Assembly: GCF_900496995.4 (NCBI RefSeq)
Contig: NC_044012.1
Coordinates: 23,660,759-23,724,758 of the forward strand
Source: Aquila chrysaetos chrysaetos
Lineage: Eukaryota; Chordata; Aves; Accipitriformes; Accipitridae
Length of the DNA: 64,000 bases
Reading direction: 5' to 3'
Shown here: one piece after another, positions 56,247 to 64,000 of the stretch
Layout: each line of letters starts with the position of its first letter
Numbering within the stretch: position 1 is the first letter of the stretch
Notes under the pieces: generated by a model
Databases searched by the model: none
Seen by the model: only the letters and a program-made list of their open reading frames with translations
Told to the model about the DNA's origin: nothing
Program-made: the position numbers and the translations under genes

Positions 56247-59200
56247 GTGGGTGCGGCGGGACGGGCCCTTCGCGCGGGGGGGCGGCGGCGGCGGCGGCGA
56301 CGGGAGCGATCAGGGCCGGGTGAGGAACGCGTGGCCTTCATCCTCCTCTCCGGTCCTCACAGTGCCGGCCGTCCCCGCCTGCCCGTCCCCGCCGGCCTGC
56401 CGGGCGATCCGGAGCCGGGGGAGGCCGTTAGCGACGACAGCTCCCGGCACGGCGGCCGCGTCCGCGGCTTCCCCCACGAGCGGGGCAGCTGGGCCACCCA
56501 CGTCTACCTGCCCTGTAAGTAACCGCGGCCCGGCCACGGCGGGACGGGACCGGGAGGGGAGGGCGGGACGGAGCCCAGCCGGGTGAGGTCCGACGAGCCC
56601 CCAGGGCCAGCCGGTGCTCGGCGGGGACGGGAGCCCTGGGGGAGCCGCCTGTCCCCGGTGGGCATCCGCGGCCGATGCTCCGGGGAAGGACCCGGCTCTG
56701 ACTGCGCTGCCCCGCAGACAGAGTCCAGGAGGAATTCCTGGAGCTGCTGGAGCTGCTGGTCTCCCACGCTCGCACCTATGTCTCCTCGCTGGCTGCCATG
56801 GAGGAGTTCCACCTCAGCCTCTCGCAGTGCGTGGTGCTGCGCTACCACTGGATAGAGCCCTTCGTCCGCTCCCTCAAGGAGCGCCTGGCCTCCTTCCACA
56901 GGTAGGGATGGCGGAGCCCCGGGAGAGCGCTCCTCACACCCTTCCCGCTCCCTCGGGGTCTGCCTTTCACCAGCGTCTGCACCCTAAGCTGTCTCTGGCA
57001 GCTGCTGCTGCACCAGTAAAGCCCTGGGAGTTTTCCTTTCTGCCTTGGGATCCGGCACCGGACAAGTCAGGTCTCCGCTTTCAAGGACCAGGCCAGAGCT
57101 GTGCCATCCTCTGAACTGCGGATGGTTTCATTGCTTACATCTGGCTCAGGTGCCCGCTGAGCATCAGCTGCCTCAGGGCTTCTGTCACTGTCTGGGCTTC
57201 AGAGGGCTGGAAACCAGGAGGGAATGGATGAGCCTGAGCCCAGAAAGGTCCTGGTTGCTCCGATTCTGTCCGATTGCGGCATACATTTGCCTTTATCTTT
57301 CTACATCTCTGTAGAAATCCTGTCCCCTCTCCGCTCTTCTGCTTTTTTCTTTTCTTTATTTTCCCACCAGCTGAAATAGGATCTTTCTTATTTCAGGTTC
57401 TTCTGCGTGGCTGACCAAGTGAAGGTTTACACCAACCAGAATAAAACCAGGTGAGTGAGCAGCAGGGCAGCCTGCCTGCTGGAGAAGGCTGGGCAAGGTG
57501 CTGGGTGGATGGGAAGCATCACCCTGCCTGTCCCACGGTCACCAGGCTGAGCCATGCGATGGGGCAGTACGCAATCACCTTGTCTCCAGAGGTTTCATAC
57601 CTTTCCCCAATTGCTTGCACAAATTTTTAGCTTCAGCGCTGATTCTCTGCAAGCCATTCGTCTCGTTCATGGTGGGTGAACCTTAGGCTGCAAGATTTCA
57701 GTCTTCTGAAGGGATCTGTTCACAACATGACCTGAGGCAGGCCTTTCTGCTGGGGTTAGGTTCATGCTACGGTTTCACAGCAGCTAAAGGAGGCAGCTGC
57801 GTTCGCTGCCATCTCCCATCTAGTTTGTTCTGCGGTTTTGCAAACCCTCGTGCCAGCCTAAGCAGCCTGGGGCGAGCAGAGCTGGGGGCCACCTCTTTTG
57901 GCAGTAGTGCTGGTTGTGAAATTGCAGTGCAGGTCTTCCAAGAGCTGGAGAGAAATAGCTCGGATGGTGCTAATATTCCCGGGTGTCAGCTCAGAAGCCT
58001 GATTCCAACTGAGTGGAATTAAGTAGTTTAAATGTCAAAGCAGAGGTGATTAAAATTGTGAAGAGCTGCTGAATGTAGCGGGAATGATATCCCATGAGAG
58101 TCATGGGCAGGACATAGTGGATCCTGGGTGAGACTTGGTCTTCCCCTCCCCTCCTGGAGTCTAGAAAGCATCATCCAGACAGTCCTTGAGGAGGTAGCTC
58201 TTTGTCACGTCTCTCCAGCTTGGTACTTCCTGTTCCCTGCTTCCTCTCCTACCGCAAAACCCCTCTGGCAAGTTCCGCTTTTTGAATGCAGCTCCTCCAC
58301 GGGCATGGTGCTCTGCCGAAATACCCATCGAGTGCATCCTTTGCCAGGAAAATGAGTTTTCATGTCCCAAAAGGTGCTGAGTTAATCTAGTAAATCTACG
58401 TGGTGTATCATCCAGTCCTGCTTCTCCCTGCTACCACGTCTTTATTTCTGTTTTTCTTCAGAATATGGTCAGTGTCCTTGAATGCTTAAACCTGGCATTC
58501 CTCAAGTTATCTTTTGTTAGGGGGTAGGCAATTTGCCCGGTAGAAATGCAGGGCTAAGTATGCTTATGGCTGCGCATTCTGTGGCATGAAAGGATGCTTG
58601 CTGTCTCTCTTTTTCTTTAGGACCTTTATTGGCTTGGAGGTCTCTGCTGGGCATTTCCAGCTGCTGGAGCTGGTCTCGGAGGTGGACAGAGTTCTGGAGG
58701 AATTTGACCTTCCCACGTTCTACAAGGTGAGGTGTCTCCCACTTGATTCCCTGCCAGTCCAGACATGCCAGCTGGTTCCCTGCTAGAGGTCCTTGAAATG
58801 TTCACCCCAAATAAACAGGAGCGGGGAGGTTAGCTTCTGAAATGGTCTCCTCTGGGCTGGTTGGTGATGTTCATACTTAACACCTTGAACACGATCCTGC
58901 TGAGAATGGGCCTAGCGCAAGTCTGACTTCTGTACTGCGTCCTGTGCAGGAGAGTAAGGATGTTAACTATCTGGTGGCCTCTCTAGAATCAGGTTTCCAG
59001 GGGAAAGGGCCAGAGCATACGTCATGGTCACTGCCCTGCTGTGCCTGGAAGCAGGGTTGTCCTAGGATTGAATGGGCTTAGGGTGAGTGCTGTGGGACTG
59101 AGGGCAATGCTTGCGCCTCTTCCTTGGGCAGTTTTCTGGGGTATCGGTCCAGCCTCTTTGCTTGGTACTAGCTTTGGGGACAGGTTTTGGATTTTGAAGG

Positions 59201-60081
59201 GCCAAACCCTGATTTCTCTGTCTCCAGAGCTGAGCAGGGGGCTCTTGTGGGTTATTCAGAAGTGACCCACCTACCTGCTCCAGGATGGTCCGTGAGAGGT
59301 TCTCTGTGCAGTTGGAAAAGCTTCTGCAGAGTTGACCACAGGGAGGCTGGGAACTAAGCAGCCTTGCCCACTGGTGTCCAAAAAGGCTGGGGTGGGGAGC
59401 CCAGGACTCATCTCGCTTCCAGCACTGTCCATATCAGCTCTGCAACTGTTGAGCTGGCAGAGGGCGCTTCCAGCTTTGGGATCCTCCCACCTCTGCGATC
59501 CCAGGCAGGGCAGCATCACACCAGATCTCCCACTGCAGCTCCGTGCATTGAGCAAAGCCTCCTTTAGCCCTCACAATCTGATCCCTGTTTTGTCTTCAGG
59601 ACCCGTCGTTCCATATCAGCTTGGCCTGGTGCATCGGGGACCTGTCCGGCAGACTGGAAGGGCAGTGTCTGCGGGAGCTCCAGGTGCGTCCACACACAGT
59701 GTGGAGAGCAGGGGAAGAGCAGAGCTGGTGTCCAGCCACATCTCCATGCTGAGGGCAGAGAGTGGGAAATTTTCTTCACTGAGCAAGACAAACTTCACTG
59801 GCTTGAAAGAAGAGAAGCTTTTGGGGGGAGCGTGAGCTAAATCACCCTCCAGAAGGAAGTCAGAGGCTTCCAGCCACAAATGGCCTTGTCTCTGACTTGG
59901 TTCAGAGAGGGAGCTGCTGACCCCATCCTCTGGCAGATCCACCCTCCTGCTACTGACACCTGCATCTGTTTTTCAGGACATCGTGGACCGGTTTGAGGAC
60001 TCGGCACTCCTGCTGCGTGTCCAATGGGAGGAAATCCGCTGCAAGTCGGGGAACAAGTACTTCTCCTTCCCCTTGAGGTAG
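56152..60081 (+). CDS. USB1: USB1: U6 snRNA 3'-5' exoribonuclease (7 exons, 259 aa)
   Basis: USB1 (C16orf57/Mpn1) is a nuclear 2H-family phosphodiesterase that trims the 3' oligo(U) tail of U6 snRNA and leaves a terminal phosphate. Seven exons join in phase (95, 152, 184, 54, 106, 84 and 105 nt), giving 259 residues against 265 in human. The start [15 protein letters not shown] matches human MSAAPLVGYSSSGSE. Conserved blocks are [20 protein letters not shown], the first catalytic H-x-S in FHLSLSQ, the second in [11 protein letters not shown], and the end [13 protein letters not shown]. Both catalytic HxS motifs are intact, so the protein should be active. No AATAAA was seen shortly after the stop. 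Confidence 0.95.
56363..56514 (+). CDS. USB1: USB1 exon 2
   Basis: Phase 2 to 1 after the acceptor [23 protein letters not shown], then [16 protein letters not shown] and SWATHVYLP. The donor is T|GTAAGT. Confidence 0.93.
56718..56901 (+). CDS. USB1: USB1 exon 3 (first HxS motif)
   Basis: Phase 1 to 2: [20 protein letters not shown], then [20 protein letters not shown] with the catalytic HLS. The donor is AG|GTAGGG. Confidence 0.95.
57397..57450 (+). CDS. USB1: USB1 exon 4
   Basis: A 54-nt exon, phase 2 to 2, [17 protein letters not shown]. The donor is AG|GTGAGT. Confidence 0.95.
58621..58726 (+). CDS. USB1: USB1 exon 5
   Basis: Phase 2 to 0: [35 protein letters not shown]. The acceptor is TTTCTTTAG and the donor AAG|GTGAGG. 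Confidence 0.95.
59600..59683 (+). CDS. USB1: USB1 exon 6 (second HxS motif)
   Basis: An 84-nt exon, phase 0: [19 protein letters not shown] with the catalytic HIS. The donor is CAG|GTGCGT. Confidence 0.95.
59977..60081 (+). CDS. USB1: USB1 exon 7 with stop codon
   Basis: Phase 0: [20 protein letters not shown] then [17 protein letters not shown] at 60079-60081. Confidence 0.95.
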   Translation, partial: DIVDRFEDSALLLRVQWEEIRCKSGNKYFSFPLR

Positions 60082-61559
60082 GGGCCGGCGGGGCTGTGCA
60101 TTTCAGAGCCTTGAAGAGCCTGATGTTCAACGAAGGACCGTTCTCCAGCGCAGCTCTGAGTTGCGTGGGCTGTCACGCACCTCCCACGCTCTTCTTGCCT
60201 GCTCAGCATCTCTGGGGTGTTTGTGGCCTCAAGTAGGGCTACATCCAAGTTTGAGTTGCTGGCTGAAGAAATGTGTGTTTGTAGCAGATTTCATCCTCGC
60301 TGCTGTATGTGCTGCAGTCAGCACCAGCGGTTCCAGCCATCCCACGGTGGCTAATTTTGCTGATTTTTTTTTTTTTTTTAAAAAGAAGAAAAAAATCTCT
60401 ATAAAAGCCATAGTTGCCTTAGTGGAAGGAGGAAGAAGGTAGCGTGGGAAGCTGTTGCTAAAGGGAGAGTGTCTTGCACGGTTGGAAATAGCACTGCCTG
60501 ATTGTCAGGAGGTTCCGAGCATGCTTTGAGTAGCAAGAGGCAAGAACATGGAGCTGGACTGTCTCGCCAGAGCATCTCCCTACTGTAAGCCAGCTCAGAC
60601 AAGTTCCTGGGTCATGTTCTGCATCCCTCTCACACTGCTGCTGCCTCTGTAGAGAAATTTCAGTATCTGATCCTTTTGCCAAACAGGAAAAGATGAAATC
60701 TGGAGGGGAGAGGTTGGAAACCCCTTGTGTTCCGGCGCTCCAGGCTGGGTCTAAAAGAAGAGCTTTCGTTTAAGACTGTGGGTGCCATAAGCCCAGGACG
60801 TTTTTGGTGGGCTGCTTCTCTTGGGAAGCTTGCTGCCATGTGTGGGCGAGCCCAAGAGAGGGCAGTGTCAGCTTTTGCCTGAGCTGGAAGGGCAGTGCCC
60901 GCCGGGGAGTCAAGGGGTGGCAGCTCCTGCCCAGGCTCCACACTTTCTCCTTGTGGGACCAGCACCCCCGGTGCTGTGATGACCCTGGGGACGGCAGGCT
61001 GGACTTTGTTCCTTGGGAGAAGCTCCTTTTTAATCCTTTTGTTCCTGCGAGGAGGTCAGCTGCAGCCTCTCACGTAGCTGGAGAAGGATGCCGATGAGCC
61101 GCCCTGAATCTTTCATTCCATGTCTATCTGATGAAAGACTCTGGCACTTCTGAGCAGTAAAAATCTGTCTCCTCGTGTCATAAAACTGTTTCTGTGGTAT
61201 GTTTCAGCCGTTCCCTTTCAGACATGCCCAGCTCCCACAGACTTCAGATGAGGCGATGCCTGCAAGCACTTCTGTGAGCGTGGTGCCACGCTGCCGGTCC
61301 TTGCACCTGAGAGCCGTGGGGCTTCGTGGCCGTGGGAGCACCTCGGCACAGGTGCCAGCACCTGTGCAATAGCCAGTTTTCAAAATCCTTAACAAAACTT
61401 GGTTAAGTCTGCATAGCCAGTTAGTTTCTGGCATGGGGATCTGCGTGATAAGGCGTGCAATTACACCCCGAGTTTTCTTTTGGGGAAGGAAAAACAAAGA
61501 TATATTTAGACCCCGGGGACTTCCAGTGAAACTGGCTCCGGCACGACCGGTTTCTCCGC
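60082..61559. other. USB1 3'UTR and USB1-MMP15 interval
   Basis: It should contain the USB1 3'UTR. No canonical AATAAA is visible; an AGTAAA at about 61157 is the nearest variant. A T/A homopolymer block lies at 60364-60397. No coding feature recognised. Confidence 0.5.
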
Positions 61560-62335
61560 GGTCCGAGTCCAGCAGTGTCAGGTTAATGCTCAACCAGCGG
61601 CCCCGCTCCCGCCCCGGCGGGGCCCGCCTTGGCACATCGCCCCGTTGCGTAACTCCGGTGGGCGTCGGGGACCCCGCTCTCGGCTTCGGGGCTGGGGGAC
61701 GGACCCGGGCTCGGCGGCAGGGCCGCGGGGACAAAGTCCGGAGAGGGGCGGCTGCCGGCGCAGACCGAAATGGCGGGTGCGAGCGGGCAGGTGGCGCGGG
61801 GGGGGCGGGCCGGGCCGGGCCGGGCTGCCCGCCCCCTGACGGGCCCTGCCTGAGGCCGCGCGCGCCCGCCTGAGCAGGTGGGGGGGGGGTCGGTGTGTGG
61901 GCGCCACGACTCCGCCCCCACAACGCCGCAACCCCGCCCCCTCCCCGCGGCCCCGCCCCTCCGCTCGGCCCGGCCCCGCCCAGCGCGCTCGCCGCCGACC
62001 CGAGCCGCGCCGCTGTCGCCGCGCCCGCGTCCCTTCGTCCCGCTCCGCTCCGCTGCGCCCGGCGGGCAGGGCAGGGCAGGGCAGCCGAGCCGAGCCGCGC
62101 CGCCCCGCCGTGGCCGCTTATGTGCCGTGCGCCGCCGGCCTGATCCCCCACACAAAGGCGGGCCGGGAGGCGACGGGCCGCGCCTGGCAGCGCCGCCCAT
62201 GCACCGTGCGCAGCCCCCCGCGGCGGCCCGGCCCCGGGCCATGAGGGCGGCATAGCTCCGACACCGCCGCGCTCGGCCCGGCCCGGCGCGGCCGGCGGCA
62301 GCCGCGAACCGGCAGCGGCGGCGGCGCGGCCCGGT

Positions 62336-62464
62336 ATGGCAGGAGGTGGCGGCGCCCCCTGCCGGGCGGGCGGGGCGCTGCGGGTGGGCGGGCGCCCCCC
62401 GCCGTTACTGGCGCTGCTGGTGCTGCTGGTGGCGGCGGCGGCGGGCGAGGAGCTCAACGCAGAG
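62336..62464 (+). CDS. MMP15: MMP15 exon 1 (signal peptide)
   Basis: The ATG at 62336 opens MAGGGGAPCRAGG, followed by the hydrophobic leader and EELNAE. It has 43 codons, phase 0, with donor GAG|GTGAGC. It corresponds to human ...AEDAEVHAE. Confidence 0.87.
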
Positions 62465-63793
62465 GTGAGCGGGGGCGCGGAGCGGGGGGGGGTCCCCCGG
62501 GACACCCTGCCTCCCCTCTTCCCACACCCTGCCTGCACCTGCGGCCGCCGGCGCTGCCTGCCCTGGCGGCCGCAGGTGCAGGCAGGGTGGAGGCAGGGAG
62601 GGGAGGCGGGGGGGGGGGGGTGGTTCCGGGTCGCCCCCCGGGGCGGCGGGCACCAGCCGGCGGGGGAGAGGAAGCGCTTTGTGCCCACGCGAGGCCGCGG
62701 CGGGGGGAGGAGGGGGGTGAAAGGGCCTTTGATAAAGTCCTGCTCCATCACCCTGTCCTGGGAGGGGGGGGGGGTGTAAAAAAAAAATCAATAAAAGATT
62801 AAAAATGTTTAAAAATGAAAACATTAAACGTTAAACCATTTTTTTTTTAAATTGGAAAATGAAAAAAAAAAGAAAAAAATTAAAAGGAACTTAGAAAAAA
62901 GCAAAAAGTTTTAAAAATTAAAAGGAAAAAAAAGCCCCACAATTAGAAAATGAAAATGAAAAGGAGAAAAATGAAAAAGGAAGAAATAGAAAAATGAAAA
63001 GTAATAATAAAAAGAAAAATAAAAAGTAATTAAAAAGGACAAGGGGAGGCGGAGGCTGCTGCAGGAAGGAAGAGACCCGGCACACCCCAGGATCCCCTCC
63101 TGCCCGCTGCCCCTCTCCGGGGGCCCCTGTCCCGCACCCCAGGGGGCTGCCGGCCCCGAAGGACAGAAGCCCCTTTGTGGGTGGAGGCCGGGGCGGGGGG
63201 GCCCTGGTGGGGGGGGGCCTGGCCCCACGTCTGTCTGCAGCTCCCGGGGGACACCTCCGGTGGAGGACGGGGAGACGGGCAGCCTGCGGGCAGGCTGGCC
63301 CCCTGCCAGCTGCCTTCTCCTAGGGGTCAGGGTGACAGACAGCCCCCCCAAATCGGAGGTGTCGTCCCCCACCTCCACGCTGTGGGGCAGGACCGGGGCT
63401 CTGTTCCCTGCCCCCCAACCGCTGCCCACGTGCTCCGGCTTGCCCGTGCTGCCTGCCCTGCCTGCTTGGGTGCGGCATTTGCCCCCGGGAAGCTGGCACG
63501 GACGCCCCGTGAGGGGGGGTCGGCCTGGGGTGGCAGCGGGTGGTGGGCCAGATCCTGCCTTGCTGGAGTCTCCCCAGGGAGCTCCAGGTCCCCCCATCGG
63601 GCCGTTCCCCGCCGCGGCCTCATGCTTGGCTCTCCCCGGCGCAGGCATGGCTGCGGCTCTACGGCTACCTGCCGCAGCCCAGCCGGCAGATGTCCACCAT
63701 GCGCTCAGCTCAGACCTTCTCCTTGGCCCTTGCCGAAATGCAGAAGTTTTACGGCATCACCGTCACCGGCGTCCTGGATGAGGAGACCAAGGC
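62336..63793 (+). CDS. MMP15: MMP15 (MT2-MMP), first two coding exons; gene runs off the window
   Basis: MMP15 is a type I transmembrane, zinc-dependent matrix metalloproteinase that cleaves pericellular matrix and activates proMMP2. Only the N-terminal part is here. Exon 1 encodes a signal peptide with a hydrophobic core LLALLVLLVAAAAG. Exon 2 encodes the start of the propeptide peptidoglycan-binding-like fold (LRLYGYLPQPSRQ, then EMQKFYGITVTGVLDEETK), nearly identical to human MMP15. The cysteine switch, furin site, catalytic HExxH and hemopexin repeats must lie to the right of the window. Position next to USB1 supports MMP15 over other MT-MMPs. Confidence 0.9.
62525..62589. repeat. Perfect 25-bp inverted repeat with 15-nt loop
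   Basis: Arms 62525-62549 and 62565-62589 are exact reverse complements, each containing GCGGCCGC and CCTGCCTGCACCTGC (or its complement). The 15-base spacer is 62550-62564. It lies in MMP15 intron 1, 60 bases after the exon 1 donor. Confidence 0.95.
62772..63050. repeat. A-rich low-complexity tract in MMP15 intron 1
   Basis: About 280 bases of mostly A with scattered G and T (AAATGAAAA, AAAAAGTAAT and similar). The start is abrupt after a G-rich stretch. It may be the remains of a poly(A)-ended insertion or an expanded simple repeat; no element body was recognised. Confidence 0.8.
63645..63793 (+). CDS. MMP15: MMP15 exon 2 (propeptide)
   Basis: Phase 0 to 2 after the acceptor CCCCGGCGCAG: AWLRLYGYLPQPSRQMSTM, then EMQKFYGITVTGVLDEETK. 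The donor is GC|GTGAGT. Confidence 0.95.
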
Positions 63794-64000
63794 GTGAGTT
63801 TCTCCATGTCCTCTTGCTCTAGCAGGGGGCAGCTCTGCTCCCGGGCTCTTTGGCTTTGCCTGCCAGCCCCAGAGCTCTGCCTGCACCTGGAAATGTGGGT
63901 GCTGTCTCCCATGGGAGCTGCATCTCCCCTTTTGGGGGCTGCACCCCTGCAGCCAGGAGAGCTCCCTCGCCAGCCGTGGCTGCTGTAACCCCTCGGGGAC

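Larger units (their letters stand above)
55350..56650. promoter_or_regulatory. CpG island, probable bidirectional ZNF319/USB1 promoter
   Basis: The stretch is very GC-rich and dense in CpG, with many GGGCGG/CCGCCC boxes. It lies between the divergent ZNF319 (-) and USB1 (+) genes and covers USB1 exons 1-2. No TATA box stands out. That it drives both genes is inferred from the head-to-head arrangement, also seen in human. Confidence 0.75.
61560..62720. promoter_or_regulatory. CpG island over MMP15 promoter and first exon
   Basis: Dense CpG and many CCGCCCC/GGGCGGG boxes surround the MMP15 start codon. No TATA element was recognised. This is a typical housekeeping-style CpG promoter. Confidence 0.75.

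Noticed and set aside
55298-56341. Several 280-380-codon frames on both strands around 55.3-56.5 kb
   Set aside because: CpG-island composition suppresses stop codons. The frames are Arg/Gly/Pro/Ala-rich without domains. Only the parts matching USB1 exons 1-2 are real.
61204-62751. 515-codon minus-strand frame over the MMP15 promoter
   Set aside because: Low-complexity Pro/Ala/Arg-rich product of GC-rich DNA, antisense to MMP15, with no domain.

Overview
This is vertebrate, almost certainly avian, nuclear DNA. The coding sequence is split by GT-AG introns. CR1-type LINE fragments and a solo ERVL-like LTR lie in introns. The gene order CNGB1 (-), ZNF319 (-), USB1 (+), MMP15 (+) matches human 16q21, in a more compact form. 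I recognised the genes from protein similarity recalled from memory and from reading-frame and splice-phase consistency. No database was searched, and the species cannot be named.

Layout. Positions 1-10,724 are gene-free: the 3' flank or UTR of CNGB1 plus intergenic DNA. Positions 10,725-40,314 hold CNGB1 on the minus strand, the beta subunit of the rod/olfactory cyclic-nucleotide-gated channel. I placed 33 coding exons: the GARP domain with four W/L...PQP repeats, a Glu-rich segment, a calmodulin-binding helix, the transmembrane core and pore, the cyclic-nucleotide-binding domain and an acidic tail. Two internal joints (the end of exon 14 and the use of exon 17) are unresolved. Positions 40,323-51,654 have no confident gene and probably contain the CNGB1 5' end and the ZNF319 3'UTR. 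Positions 51,655-53,316 are the single coding exon of ZNF319 (-). A CpG island at about 55.35-56.65 kb lies between the divergent ZNF319 and USB1 genes. USB1 (+, seven exons, 259 codons) runs from 56,152 to 60,081. A second CpG island at about 61.56-62.72 kb covers the start of MMP15 (+), whose first two coding exons are in the window; the gene continues past its right edge.

These are unrelated genes kept together by conserved synteny, not a pathway: a photoreceptor/olfactory channel, a zinc-finger protein, a U6 snRNA 3'-end exonuclease and a membrane-type metalloproteinase. The most interesting structure is in the GARP half of CNGB1. Three consecutive exon triplets share the phase pattern 0-1, 1-2, 2-0, and each ends with a PQP repeat, which suggests tandem duplication of a three-exon cassette. 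Other notable points are a candidate start exon for a GARP-less isoform, a perfect 25-bp hairpin in MMP15 intron 1, a CR1 LINE ending 25 nt from a CNGB1 splice acceptor, and recurrent HxC finger variants in ZNF319.
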